The position numbers were made by a program, and so were the translations under genes. A stretch of DNA of 64,000 nucleotides from Pelomonas sp. Root1217 (lineage in GTDB: Bacteria; Pseudomonadota; Gammaproteobacteria; Burkholderiales; Burkholderiaceae_C): assembly GCF_001425705.1 (NCBI RefSeq), contig NZ_LMDC01000027.1, positions 313,515-377,514 on the forward strand, given 5' to 3'. This document shows positions 26,246-35,226 of the stretch, one piece after another. Position 1 is the stretch's first letter, and each line of letters starts with the position of its first letter. Below the pieces are notes generated by a model. It was given only the letters and a program-made list of their open reading frames with translations, did not search any database and was not told the DNA's origin.

Positions 26246-27187
26246 TCAGCCAATCCGCCCGAGCAGAAGGTACTCCATGAGTGCCTTCTGCACGTGCATT
26301 CTGTTTTCCGCTTCATCCCACACGACCGACTGCGGTCCGTCGATGACGTCCGCAGCCACCTCCTCGCCGCGATGCGCCGGCAGGCAGTGCATGAAGAGCG
26401 CATCGGGCTTGGCGCGGGCCATCATGGCGCGGTCCACGCACCAGTCCGCGAACGCTGCCTTGCGTGCCTCGTTCTCGGCCTCATAGCCCATGCTGGTCCA
26501 GACGTCGGTCGTCACCAGGTCGGCGCCGTCGCAAGCCTCGCGCGGGTCGTTGAACACGCGGTAGCAGCTCGCGTCCTTGATACCGGCCACAGCAGGGTCG
26601 ACGCCATAGCCACTGGGCGTGCTGACGTGGACCTTGAAGCCGAGGATCTCGGCCGCCTGCAGCCAGGTGTTGGCCATGTTGTTGCCATCGCCTACCCAGG
26701 CCACGACGCGGCCCTTCAGGCAGTCCATGTCGATGGCGCCACGCCGGTCCATGCCGCGGGCCTCGATGAAGGTGAACAGGTCGGCCAGGATCTGGCAGGG
26801 GTGGTACTCGTTGGTCAGGCCGTTGATGACCGGCACGCGTGAGTGCGCCGCAAACGCCTCGAGCTTGCTCTGCTCGTAGGTGCGGATCATGACGATGTCG
26901 ACCATGCGGCTGATGACGCGCGCCGAGTCTTCCACGGGCTCGGCCCGGCCGAGCTGGCTGTCGCCCGTCGTCAGGTGCACGACGGAGCCGCCCATCTGGT
27001 ACATGCCCGCTTCGAAGCTGACGCGCGTGCGCGTGCTGGCCTTCTCGAAGATCATGGCCAGCGTGCGGTCCTGCAGGGGCTGGTATTTCTCGTAGTTCTT
27101 GAAGCGACGCTTGATGATGCCGGCGCGGTCGAACAGGTGGGCGTATTCCTCGGCGCGCAGGTCTTTGAACTGCAGATAGTGACGCAT
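26246..27187 (-). CDS. argF: Ornithine carbamoyltransferase
   Basis: 313 residues. It makes citrulline from ornithine and carbamoyl phosphate in arginine synthesis, cytoplasmic. Carbamoyl-phosphate motif STRTRV, then HPCQILAD and the ornithine-site HCLPAHRG, all intact. The start at 27187 (MRHYLQFKDL) fits the family N-terminus and has GGGGGA 6 nt upstream; an ATG at 27208 overlapping the argD stop (ATGA) is an alternative and indicates coupling. A second, broken copy of its last 20 codons lies 94 bp downstream. Confidence 0.96.
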   Translation of the reverse strand: MRHYLQFKDLRAEEYAHLFDRAGIIKRRFKNYEKYQPLQDRTLAMIFEKASTRTRVSFEAGMYQMGGSVVHLTTGDSQLGRAEPVEDSARVISRMVDIVMIRTYEQSKLEAFAAHSRVPVINGLTNEYHPCQILADLFTFIEARGMDRRGAIDMDCLKGRVVAWVGDGNNMANTWLQAAEILGFKVHVSTPSGYGVDPAVAGIKDASCYRVFNDPREACDGADLVTTDVWTSMGYEAENEARKAAFADWCVDRAMMARAKPDALFMHCLPAHRGEEVAADVIDGPQSVVWDEAENRMHVQKALMEYLLLGRIG

Positions 27188-27204
27188 CAGTGCATCCCCC
27201 GGCT

Positions 27205-28410
27205 TCATGGCTTGGGCTGCGCAAGCAGCACCTTGATCAGCGGCACGAGGCGGGCCGCGATCTCGCGCGCTTCGTCGTGCGTCAGGATCAGCGGCGGCAG
27301 CAGACGCACCACGCGGTCGGCCGTGACGCTGATCAGCAGGCCGGCATCCAAGGCTTGACCCAGCAGCGCGCCGGCCGGCCGGTCGAGCTCGATGCCCAGC
27401 ATCAGGCCCTGGCCGCGGATCTCGACGAAGCCTGCCGCGCCGGCCAGCCCATCGCGCAGCGCACCGCGCAGCGTGGCGCCAACGGCCTCGGCATTTGCCA
27501 GCAGGCCGTCCTCTTCCATGATCTTCAACGTCTCGACGCCGGCGCGCATGGCCAACGGGTTGCCGCCAAAGGTCGTGCCGTGGTTGCCCGCCTTCAGCAC
27601 GTCGGCGGCGCGCGGGCTGCAGACGACGGCGCCAATGGGCACGCCCGAGCCCAGGCCCTTGGCCAGCGGCATGACATCCGGCTTGATGCCCGCCCACTGA
27701 TGGGCGAACCACTTGCCGGTGCGGCCCACGCCGCATTGCACTTCGTCCAGCATCAGCAGCAGGTCGCGTTCGTCGCAGATGCGACGCAGGGCCTGCAGGA
27801 ACTCGATGCGGGCGGGATTGATGCCACCTTCGCCCTGGATGGTCTCCAGGAAGATGGCCGTGATGTTGGGGTGAGCGGCCAGGGCGGCCTCAAGGGCGGG
27901 CATGTCGTTCAGCGGCACGCGCACGAAGCCCGGCACCAGTGGCCCGAAGCCGGCCTGGATCTTGGGATTGGCGGTGGCAGACAACGTGGCGATCGAGCGG
28001 CCATGGAAGGCGCCCTCGAAGACCAGCACCTCGGGCGAGCTGTTGCCGCGGTCATGGCCAAACTTGCGGGCGATCTTCAAAGCCGCCTCGTTGGCCTCGA
28101 GTCCGCTATTGCAGAAGAAGACATTGGCCAGGCCCGAAAGCTCGCAGAGCTTGGCGGCGAGTTGCTCCTGCAAAGGCACGCGGTAGTAGTTGCTGGTATG
28201 GATCAGCTTGGAGATCTGATCCTGCAGTGCCGCCACCAGGCGCGGGTGGTTGTGGCCCAGCGTGTTGACCGCGATACCCCCCAGTCCATCCAGCAGTCGT
28301 CGGCCTTCCGTGTCCCAGACCCAGCAGCCCTGGCCGTGCGAAAGCGCAACGGGCAGGCGGCCATAGGTCGGCATGACATGGGGCTCGGACGAGGGAGGGA
28401 CAGCGTTCAT
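27205..28410 (-). CDS. argD: Acetylornithine aminotransferase
   Basis: 401 residues, class-III PLP aminotransferase. It converts N-acetylglutamate semialdehyde to acetylornithine, and may also serve in lysine synthesis. Visible: NSGLEANEAALKIAR, GAFHGRS, the PLP-binding LDEVQCGVGRTG, the Schiff-base Lys in MPLAKGLGSGVPIG and TTFGGNPLA. AGGAG lies 6 nt before the ATG at 28410. It leads the argD-argF operon and is divergent from a DUF3579 gene. Confidence 0.95.
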   Translation of the reverse strand: MNAVPPSSEPHVMPTYGRLPVALSHGQGCWVWDTEGRRLLDGLGGIAVNTLGHNHPRLVAALQDQISKLIHTSNYYRVPLQEQLAAKLCELSGLANVFFCNSGLEANEAALKIARKFGHDRGNSSPEVLVFEGAFHGRSIATLSATANPKIQAGFGPLVPGFVRVPLNDMPALEAALAAHPNITAIFLETIQGEGGINPARIEFLQALRRICDERDLLLMLDEVQCGVGRTGKWFAHQWAGIKPDVMPLAKGLGSGVPIGAVVCSPRAADVLKAGNHGTTFGGNPLAMRAGVETLKIMEEDGLLANAEAVGATLRGALRDGLAGAAGFVEIRGQGLMLGIELDRPAGALLGQALDAGLLISVTADRVVRLLPPLILTHDEAREIAARLVPLIKVLLAQPKP

Positions 28411-28560
28411 CGGGTCTCCTGATGAGTCGAGAAAAAAGGGACTTTTGATTCTAAGGTTGATGCCGAGGCAATTGCTGCGCCGCAACAGACGGCTTGGTGT
28501 CGAGGCACAATAGCGGTCTTTGGCAGCGGTGCCCCGCTGTACAGCGAAGTCCCTCTGTCC

Positions 28561-28890
28561 ATGACCGTTGCTCCCCCGCCGCGCGAAGTCTTCATCCAAG
28601 GTGTGACCCTGGATGGCAAAACCTTCCGACCGAGCGACTGGGCCGAGCGGCTGGCGGGGGCAATGTCCTGCTTTCGCCCCGGCGGCGCACGTGGCGGCAT
28701 CGGTGCCTACATCGGCTATTCACCGTTGTGCGTGCCCACCGTCATCAACGGCGTGAAGTGCGTCATCGTCAACGAGGAGCTCAAGCGCCTCGAGCCCATG
28801 GCCTGGGACTTCGTCATGAACTTCGCGCGCGACAACAACCTCCAAGTTGCCGACGCTTGCCTGCTGCCCGAAGGCCCAGGCGGCAAATAG
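28561..28890 (+). CDS. DUF3579 protein
   Basis: 109 residues; the conserved sequence EVFIQGVTLDGKTFRPSDWAERL near the start and YSPLCVPTVINGVKCVIVNEEL in the middle match DUF3579 (PF12112), which in Burkholderiales is commonly next to argD. Cytoplasmic, no known function. The opposite-strand argD start is 150 bp away, so the two share a promoter region. Confidence 0.88.
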   Translation: MTVAPPPREVFIQGVTLDGKTFRPSDWAERLAGAMSCFRPGGARGGIGAYIGYSPLCVPTVINGVKCVIVNEELKRLEPMAWDFVMNFARDNNLQVADACLLPEGPGGK

Positions 28891-28963
28891 GGCGCTTGAT
28901 TTCGTCTCTCCTAGCGAGAGTCCCAGGGTGCACCTGTGCGGGGCGCCGTTATCCTCGCCGGCA

Positions 28964-29842
28964 ATGTTTGGAAACATGCCGATCAACGACAGCGCCGCCA
29001 CTGCGGCTTCAGACCCGCTTTCCGCCGCGCCGGCGGAGCGCACGCCCACGCCTGTCTGGGTGCTGTTGCGCGGCCTGTCGCGTGCGAGCGGGCACTGGGG
29101 TGTGTTTCCCGAACACTTGCTGCGCGAATTGCGTGCGCTCCAGCCGGCTTCCCGCTTGCTGCTGCTGGATCTGCCCGGCACGGGCGCGCTGCGCCGCCAG
29201 GTCAGCCCTACCCAGGTGTCGGCCATCGTTGATGCTTGCCGGGAACAGTTGCAACGGCACGGCGTCAGCGGGCCGGTGTCGCTGGTCGGCATGTCGCTGG
29301 GGGGGGCGGTGCTGAGCGAATGGGCGAGTCGCTACCCCAACGAGGTCGAGGCCGGTGTGCTGATCAATCCCAGCCTACGGCCTTTCAGCGAGTTATTTCG
29401 CAAGCCGCGGCCCATGAACTATCTCGGCCTGCTGTTGCTGTCGCTGAGCCGCTTCAGCGCCCGCATGCGGGAGGAGAGGGTGCTCAGCCTGACGACGCGG
29501 TTGACGCCGACTCAGGCCATCATCGACCGCTGGGTGGAGTTGCAGCGCCAGCACCCGCTCGGCGTTCGCAACACGGCCCGCCAGTTGCTGGCCAGCATGC
29601 GCTATCGCGCCAGCCGCACCCGCCCGGCAGCGCCCATGCTGCTGTTGTGCAGTAAAGCCGATGGGCTCGTCGACTGGCGCTGCTCGCAAGCCATCAGCCG
29701 GGCGTGGGGAGCGCCGCTGCGCCTGCACACCAAGGCCGGCCATGATCTGCCGCTGGATGATCCGCAGTGGGTGGCCCGCGCCGTCGCCGAGTGGCTGCGC
29801 GACCGCAGCATCCAGGGCGTCGTGCCAGGCGAGTGGCATTGA
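28964..29842 (+). CDS. Alpha/beta-fold hydrolase
   Basis: 292 residues from ATG 28964; a second ATG at 28976 is equally possible. The nucleophile elbow is GMSLGG, the acid Asp is probably in CSKADGLVDW, and the base His in AGHDLPLDDP. An oxyanion-side motif LLRGLSRASGHW precedes. It resembles esterases or hydrolases of the BioH/MhpC kind, substrate unknown. Cytoplasmic. A bidirectional terminator separates it from rpsT. Confidence 0.85.
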   Translation: MFGNMPINDSAATAASDPLSAAPAERTPTPVWVLLRGLSRASGHWGVFPEHLLRELRALQPASRLLLLDLPGTGALRRQVSPTQVSAIVDACREQLQRHGVSGPVSLVGMSLGGAVLSEWASRYPNEVEAGVLINPSLRPFSELFRKPRPMNYLGLLLLSLSRFSARMREERVLSLTTRLTPTQAIIDRWVELQRQHPLGVRNTARQLLASMRYRASRTRPAAPMLLLCSKADGLVDWRCSQAISRAWGAPLRLHTKAGHDLPLDDPQWVARAVAEWLRDRSIQGVVPGEWH

Positions 29843-29877
29843 AATGCAAGCAGCCCGCAGGTGCGGGCCGCAGATGC

Positions 29878-29905
29878 AAAGAGGCCCGCTTGCGCGGGCC
29901 TCTTT
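29878..29905. terminator. Bidirectional intrinsic terminator between the hydrolase and rpsT
   Basis: GAGGCCCGC (29881-29889) and GCGGGCCTC (29894-29902) pair perfectly around TTGC; AAA and TTT extend the stem, giving T-tracts in both directions. It serves the convergent hydrolase and rpsT transcripts. Confidence 0.8.
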
Positions 29906-29930
29906 GCTTGCACCAGAGCTGGATTGTTTC

Positions 29931-30227
29931 TTAGGCGGCGAGCGCCTTGATCTTGGCGGACAGGCGGCTCTTGTGACGAGCAGCCTTGTTCTTGTGGAAG
30001 ATGCCCTTGTCGGCGACAGAGTCGATGACGGCTTGGGCAGCCTTGAACAGGTCGGCGGCCTTGGACTTGTCGCCCGCGGTCACAGCCTTTTGCACGTTCT
30101 TGACGACCGTACGGTATTTGGAGCGAAGCGCAGTATTCGCGGCGTTGAGCTTGGCGTCCTGGCGGACGCGCTTGAGACCCGATGCCAGGCGAACCGTCTT
30201 CTTCTTGGCTTTGGAGCTGGTAGCCAT
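29931..30227 (-). CDS. rpsT: 30S ribosomal protein S20
   Basis: 98 residues, Lys/Ala-rich, opening [20 protein letters not shown] as in betaproteobacterial S20. It binds 16S rRNA in the small subunit. Monocistronic, with its own promoter (30262-30291) and terminator. It is divergent from murJ, the order usual in Burkholderiales. Confidence 0.97.
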   Translation of the reverse strand: MATSSKAKKKTVRLASGLKRVRQDAKLNAANTALRSKYRTVVKNVQKAVTAGDKSKAADLFKAAQAVIDSVADKGIFHKNKAARHKSRLSAKIKALAA

Positions 30228-30261
30228 GCTGTATCTATACCCAGTTGGTGCAAAGACGACG

Positions 30262-30291
30262 AGTATAGCTCGAAATCAGGGTTAAAGCCAA
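30262..30291 (-). promoter_or_regulatory. Sigma-70-type promoter of rpsT
   Basis: Read leftward, TTGGCT (30291-30286), an 18-nt spacer and TATACT (30267-30262) form a good -35/-10 pair, 35 bp before the rpsT start. Confidence 0.65.
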
Positions 30292-30347
30292 GTGTCAGGG
30301 CGGAGTATCGCAAGAGGCGCCATTCGCGACACAGATAATCCGCCGCC

Positions 30348-31910
30348 ATGAATCTGCTGCGTGCTGCGTCGACCATTTCCCTGCTGACCCTGACCTCGCG
30401 CATCACCGGCCTTGTCCGCGAAACCATGGTGGCGGGCCTTTTCGGCGCCACCGCGATGACCGATGCGTTTCTCGTCGCGTTCCGGATCCCGAACCTGCTC
30501 CGACGCCTGTTTGCCGAGGGCGCTTTTTCGCAGGCCTTCGTGCCGCTGCTGGCGGCGACACGGGCCACCGAGGGCGAAGTGGCAACGAAGCGCCTCATCG
30601 ATGCCGTTGCGACCGTGCTGCTGTGGGCGCTGATGGCGACCTCCGTGATCGGTGTCGTCGCAGCGCCCCTGTTGGTCTGGCTGCTCGGCGGCGGGCTGCC
30701 CGGGCCGGCATTCGATGCGTCCGTCGCCATGACGCGCTTCATGTTCCCTTATATCGGCTGCATGTCGCTGGTGGCCTTGTCGGCAGGCATCCTGAACACT
30801 TGGCGGCGCTTCGTGGTGCCGGCGGCGACGCCGGTGCTGCTCAACCTCAGCGTTGTCGCCGTCGGCTGGGCCTTGGCCGGGCCACTGGAGCGCGCGGGCT
30901 ATCCGGGCATCTATGCGATGGCCTTCGGCGTCATGCTCGGCGGCGTGCTGCAGTTGCTGGCGCAGTGGCCGGCGTTGCGGGCCATTGGCGTGACGCCACG
31001 CATGCGTTTGAGCTGGCGAGGTTTCCAGGAAGCACGTGCCAACCCGGGCGTCGGTCGCGTCATCATGGGCATGGGGCCGGCGCTGTTGGGCGTGGGCGTG
31101 TCCCAGCTGTCGCTGATGATCAACACGCAGATCTCCAGCCGCCTCGGCGAGGGCGCAACCTCCTGGCTGAACTATGCCGACCGCCTGATGGAATTTCCCA
31201 TCGGCCTGCTCGGCGTGGCGCTCAGCGCGGTGCTGACCCCGCAGCTGTCCGCCGCGCAGGCTTCTGGCGAGAGCGTGCGCTACAGCCGCCTGCTCGACTG
31301 GGGCCTGCGCATGGTGATGCTACTTGCCTTGCCCTGCGCCGTGGCGCTCATGGTCTTTGCCGAGCCGCTGACGGCCGTGCTCTACCACCGCGGTGCCTTC
31401 ACGGCGACCGACGTGGCCCACACGGCGCAGTCGGTCATGGGTTGGGGTGTTGGCCTGCTGGGCCTGATTGCGGTGAAGGTGTTGGCGCCCGGTTTCTTTG
31501 CCCGTCAGGACACCGGCACGCCGGCCAAGATCGCCGTCGCCGTGCTGGTGCTGACACAGGGGTTCAACCTTGTCTTCGTGCCCTGGATCGGTGTCGCGGG
31601 CCTGGCGCTTTCCATCGGCATGGGCGCGCTGGTCAACGCGGGCTGGCTGTTCTGGGGACTGAAGAAACTGGGCAGTTATCGCCCCGAGCCCGGCTGGCTG
31701 GCCTTCGGTCTGCGTGTGGTGCTGGCCTGTGCGGCCATGGGCCTACTGCAATGGCAGCTGGCCACCAGGCTTGACTGGCTCGGCCTGGGCGCGCACGAAA
31801 TCCAGCGCGGGCTCGTGATGGCGGCCAGTTTGGCCGGAAGCGCCATCGTCTATTTCGCGGTGCTGCTGCTCGTCGGCATGCGGCCCCGCGCGCTCGGACG
31901 GCCGAGCTGA
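30348..31910 (+). CDS. murJ: Lipid II flippase MurJ
   Basis: 520 residues with about 14 membrane helices across the protein. It flips lipid II for peptidoglycan synthesis at the inner membrane. The opening NLLRAASTISLLTLTSRITG and the nearby FGATAMTDAFLVAFRIPNLLRRLFAEG are the MurJ/MviN signature with the essential Arg and Asp. The stop overlaps the next start (TGATG), so the SirB1-like gene is coupled. Confidence 0.96.
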   Translation: MNLLRAASTISLLTLTSRITGLVRETMVAGLFGATAMTDAFLVAFRIPNLLRRLFAEGAFSQAFVPLLAATRATEGEVATKRLIDAVATVLLWALMATSVIGVVAAPLLVWLLGGGLPGPAFDASVAMTRFMFPYIGCMSLVALSAGILNTWRRFVVPAATPVLLNLSVVAVGWALAGPLERAGYPGIYAMAFGVMLGGVLQLLAQWPALRAIGVTPRMRLSWRGFQEARANPGVGRVIMGMGPALLGVGVSQLSLMINTQISSRLGEGATSWLNYADRLMEFPIGLLGVALSAVLTPQLSAAQASGESVRYSRLLDWGLRMVMLLALPCAVALMVFAEPLTAVLYHRGAFTATDVAHTAQSVMGWGVGLLGLIAVKVLAPGFFARQDTGTPAKIAVAVLVLTQGFNLVFVPWIGVAGLALSIGMGALVNAGWLFWGLKKLGSYRPEPGWLAFGLRVVLACAAMGLLQWQLATRLDWLGLGAHEIQRGLVMAASLAGSAIVYFAVLLLVGMRPRALGRPS

Positions 31911-32767
31911 TGAAATACGCGGCACCGACTCCGTTGGACTACTTCGCCACGCTGGTGGCGGAGGATGAAAGCCTCAATCTGCTTGAGGCCGCCATCAGCC
32001 TGGCCCAGGACGAATACCCCCAGCTGGATGTTCAGGCTGCGCTGTCCAAGGTGGACGCGCTGGCGCGCCGCCTGCGCGAACGCATCACGCCGGAGACTGT
32101 GCCGGCCGAGCGGTTGCACCAGCTGACACGTTTCTTCCACGGCGAACTCGGCTTTGCCGGCAATCTCAACAATTACTACGCGGTCGAGAACAGCTTCGTG
32201 CATCGGGTGCTGGAGACGCGGCGCGGCATTCCGATCACGCTGGCCGTGTTGCTGCTGGAACTGGCCGAGCAGGCGGGTCTGCGCGCTGCGGGCGTGGCTT
32301 TCCCGGGGCATTTCCTCGTCAAGTGCCGTATCGGGCTTGGCGAGGTCGTCATCGACCCCTTCACGGGCGAATCACTGTCAGCCACGCGGCTGGATGAGCG
32401 CCTGGCCGTCTACCGCCATGGCAGTGAGCTGCCCGCCGACCTCGATTTGCCGCTGGAGTTCTTCCTGCGCGCTGCAAGCAAGCGCCAGATCCTGGCACGC
32501 ATGCTGCGCAATCTGAAGGAAGTTCACCGCGCCGCCGAAGACTGGCAGCGGCTGCTGGCCGTGCAACAGCGCCTCGTCATCTTGCTGCCGGGCGACCCGG
32601 TGGAGCGCCGCGATCGCGGTCTGGTGCTGGCGACGCTGGGTGCCCTTGCCGCTGCCGCCGACGATCTGGCCTTCTATCTTGCCGAGCGGGGTGATGCATC
32701 CGATGCTCCGGGATTGCGAACCCGCCTGGCGGTGCTGCGTGACCAGGCCAGGCGGCCGCTTCAGTGA
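31910..32767 (+). CDS. SirB1-like transglutaminase-fold/TPR protein
   Basis: 285 residues. Residues about 40-170 form the SirB1 transglutaminase-like region (FFHGELGFAGNLNNYYAVENSFVHRVLETRRGIPITLAVLLLELA in outline, then VAFPGHFLVKC and VVIDPFTGE); the C-terminal part is TPR-like (LRNLKEVHRAAEDWQRLLAVQQRLVIL). Catalytic Cys is not in the usual place, so it may be inactive. The role in this order is not established. It is coupled to murJ. Confidence 0.85.
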   Translation: MKYAAPTPLDYFATLVAEDESLNLLEAAISLAQDEYPQLDVQAALSKVDALARRLRERITPETVPAERLHQLTRFFHGELGFAGNLNNYYAVENSFVHRVLETRRGIPITLAVLLLELAEQAGLRAAGVAFPGHFLVKCRIGLGEVVIDPFTGESLSATRLDERLAVYRHGSELPADLDLPLEFFLRAASKRQILARMLRNLKEVHRAAEDWQRLLAVQQRLVILLPGDPVERRDRGLVLATLGALAAAADDLAFYLAERGDASDAPGLRTRLAVLRDQARRPLQ

Positions 32768-32793
32768 CAATCCGCGCCCGCCCGCCGATCACC

Positions 32794-33855
32794 ATGATGA
32801 AGCTCAGCAAGCACCAACGCACCGCCCTGACCTGGGGCGGCGTCGCCCTGGGCGCCATTCTTCTGCTGTGGCTGTTGTCGCCCGTGCTGGCTCCTTTCAT
32901 CGCTGCACTGGTGTTGGCGTATGCATTGGCGCCCGTTGTGCAGGCCCTGGTGAACCGCCGTGTGCCGCGCTCGCTTGCTGTGCTGATGGTCGAGCTGCTG
33001 TTTGCGATGGCCCTGCTGGCGTTGCTGCTGCTGGTGCTACCCATCCTCAGCAAGGAGCTGCCGGCGCTGCGCGAGCAGATTCCTGCATTGGCGAAGCTGG
33101 CCAATGACAAGCTCGCGCCCTGGTTGGCCGAGCACGGCATCTACATGCAGCTCGATCCGGCCAGCATCAAGGCCTTCGTGCTGAAGTACCTGGACGCCAA
33201 TCTGGAGGAATGGCTGGCGACGGCGCTGAGCTCCGCCCGCATCGGCGGCAGCTTTCTGCTCGCCTTCATCGGCAATGCGGTGCTGCTGCCCGTCGTGCTT
33301 TTCTATCTGCTGGATGACTGGCCAGGCCTGGTCGAGCGCATGCGCGCCCTGGTGCCGCCGGCGGCACGGGACACTGTTGGCAGCTTCCTCGACGAATGCC
33401 ATGAGACGCTCGGCCAATACCTGCGCGGCCAATTGCTCGTCATGGGGGCTCTGGCCATCTTCTACAGCGTTGGGCTGGCACTGGCGCGCTTCGATCTGGC
33501 CCTGCCCATCGGCGTTTTCACCGGCCTGGCGGTCTTCATTCCTTATCTGGGTTTTGGCTTGGGCCTGGTGCTGGCGCTGTTGGCAGGCTTGCTGCAATTC
33601 GCAAATCTTTATGGCGTCCTCGCCGTTGCCATCGTCTTTGGCATCGGCCAATTGCTGGAGAGCTTCGTGCTGACGCCGCGCTTCGTCGGCGAGCGCATCG
33701 GCATGAGCCCGCTGATGGTCATCTTCGCGCTGCTGGCCTTCGGCCACCTGCTCGGCTTCGTCGGCGTGCTGATCGCGCTGCCGCTGTCGGCGGTGGCGGC
33801 TGTTGCGGTCAAGCGCCTGCATCGCGCCTATCTCGAGAGTTCGCTGTTCCGTTAG
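32794..33855 (+). CDS. AI-2E/PerM-family membrane transporter
   Basis: 353 residues from the ATG at 32794; a GTG at 32764 overlapping the previous stop is an alternative. Eight hydrophobic segments with the family pattern: an N-terminal pair, an amphipathic stretch (about 85-145), then PVVLFYLLDDWPGL and IGVFTGLAVFIPYLGFGLG and the late PRFVGERIGMSPLMVIFALL. Family members export AI-2 or act as sodium/proton antiporters; substrate here is unknown. Next to hda, as in many Burkholderiales. Confidence 0.88.
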   Translation: MMKLSKHQRTALTWGGVALGAILLLWLLSPVLAPFIAALVLAYALAPVVQALVNRRVPRSLAVLMVELLFAMALLALLLLVLPILSKELPALREQIPALAKLANDKLAPWLAEHGIYMQLDPASIKAFVLKYLDANLEEWLATALSSARIGGSFLLAFIGNAVLLPVVLFYLLDDWPGLVERMRALVPPAARDTVGSFLDECHETLGQYLRGQLLVMGALAIFYSVGLALARFDLALPIGVFTGLAVFIPYLGFGLGLVLALLAGLLQFANLYGVLAVAIVFGIGQLLESFVLTPRFVGERIGMSPLMVIFALLAFGHLLGFVGVLIALPLSAVAAVAVKRLHRAYLESSLFR

Positions 33856-33862
33856 CCGATCA

Positions 33863-34561
33863 ATGAGGCAGATCCCGCTTGCGCTGCTGGCGCCGCCCGC
33901 GCACAGCTTCGACAACTTCCTGCCCGGCGCCAATGCCGAGGCTCTGGCCTATCTGATGGGCCTGCAGCCGGGCGATCCACCCGCGCTGCTCTGGGGGCCG
34001 ACCGGCTCGGGCAAGACCCATCTGCTGCAGGCCTTGGCCGAGCGTTGGCAGGCTGCCGGCCAGCGCGTTGCCTGGTACGACGCCGAGACTGCCTTGCCCT
34101 GGGAGCTGCCGGCCCACGAAAGCCTGTTGCTGCTGGACGACTGCCAGCGCTTTGACGCCGGCCAGCAGCATGCCGCCTTCGCCCTTTTCGTAGCGACCGC
34201 GGGGCAAGGCTATACCGTTGTCGCAACGGCCGACGTGCCGGCCGTGGACTTGGCCATGCGCGAAGACCTGCGCACGCGCCTGGGCTGGGGCCCAAGCTTT
34301 GCGCTTGAACCGCTGCGCGAGGCCGAAATGCGCGCCGTGCTGCGCCGCGAAGCCGACCGCCGCGGCCTGCTGCTTGGCGACGAAGTGCTGTCCTATCTGC
34401 TGAGCCGCTTTGAGCGCAACCTCAAAGGCTTGATGGCCTTGCTTGAGCGGCTGGATGAATTCGCCATGTCAGCCAAGCGCGCGCTGACGCTGCCGCTGTT
34501 GAAGGCCATGCTGGCCGATGAGGCTGTTGAAGAAAAAATCGACTCTGACCCTAATTTATGA
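33863..34561 (+). CDS. hda: DnaA inactivator Hda
   Basis: 232 residues, a AAA+ protein with DnaA domain-III likeness: QIPLALLAPPAHSFDNFLPG, Walker A WGPTGSGKTHLLQA, Walker B SLLLLDDC and sensor-2 region RFERNLKGLMALLERLD. With the beta clamp it stimulates DnaA ATP hydrolysis; the N-terminal QIPLAL is a clamp-binding motif. The start at 33863 places this motif right after Met-Arg. The stop overlaps the HAD gene start. Confidence 0.93.
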   Translation: MRQIPLALLAPPAHSFDNFLPGANAEALAYLMGLQPGDPPALLWGPTGSGKTHLLQALAERWQAAGQRVAWYDAETALPWELPAHESLLLLDDCQRFDAGQQHAAFALFVATAGQGYTVVATADVPAVDLAMREDLRTRLGWGPSFALEPLREAEMRAVLRREADRRGLLLGDEVLSYLLSRFERNLKGLMALLERLDEFAMSAKRALTLPLLKAMLADEAVEEKIDSDPNL

Positions 34562-35226
34562 ATCTCACGCTGTTTGACCTGGACGGGACTTTGATCCCGG
34601 TGGACTCTGATCACGCCTTCGGCGCCTTCATGGTCGAGGTCGAGTGGGTGGATGGCGAGGTCTGGGGCGCGAGGAACGATGAGTTCTTTGCCCAGTACAA
34701 CGCTGGCACGCTCGATCTACCGGCCTATGTCGACTTCGCGACCTCGGCATTTCGCAGCCGACCGTTGAATGAGGCGCTGGCAATGCGCGAGCGCTTCATG
34801 GCCGAGGTCATGCGGCCAGCGCTGCGGCCCGAGGCTGTGGCCTTGGTCGAAAAGCACCGCGCCGCCGGCGACCTCATCGCCCTGGTCACGGCAACCAATG
34901 AATTCGTCACAGCGCCAATCGCCGCGGCTTTTGGCATCGAGCACCTGATCGCTGTCGAGCTGGAGCGCGACGCCGAGCACCGCTACACCGGAGCCATTCG
35001 CGGCATCCCGAGCTTCCGTGAGGGCAAGATCGCACGCGTGGAGGCGTGGCTGCAGGGCCTGGGGGCACAATGGCGCGATTTCGAGCGCGTGAACTTCTTC
35101 AGCGACTCGACCAACGATCTGCCCCTGCTTGAACGCGTCAGCCACCCTGTGGCGACCAATCCCAGCCCGACTCTCGCTGCGATCGCCGCCGAACGGGGCT
35201 GGCCCCAGTTGCACCTCTTCGCATGA
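34558..35226 (+). CDS. HAD-family phosphatase (HAD-IB, SerB-like)
   Basis: 222 residues. Motif I FDLDGTLIPVDSD (nucleophile Asp), motif II VTATN, Lys in FREGKIARVEAW and motif IV FFSDSTNDLPLLE are all present; the cap is of the C1 type between 15 and 80. Similar to phosphoserine or histidinol-type phosphatases; substrate unknown. Cytoplasmic. Overlaps hda (ATGA) and pcnB (ATGA), a conserved hda-HAD-pcnB-folK order. Confidence 0.9.
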   Translation: MNLTLFDLDGTLIPVDSDHAFGAFMVEVEWVDGEVWGARNDEFFAQYNAGTLDLPAYVDFATSAFRSRPLNEALAMRERFMAEVMRPALRPEAVALVEKHRAAGDLIALVTATNEFVTAPIAAAFGIEHLIAVELERDAEHRYTGAIRGIPSFREGKIARVEAWLQGLGAQWRDFERVNFFSDSTNDLPLLERVSHPVATNPSPTLAAIAAERGWPQLHLFA

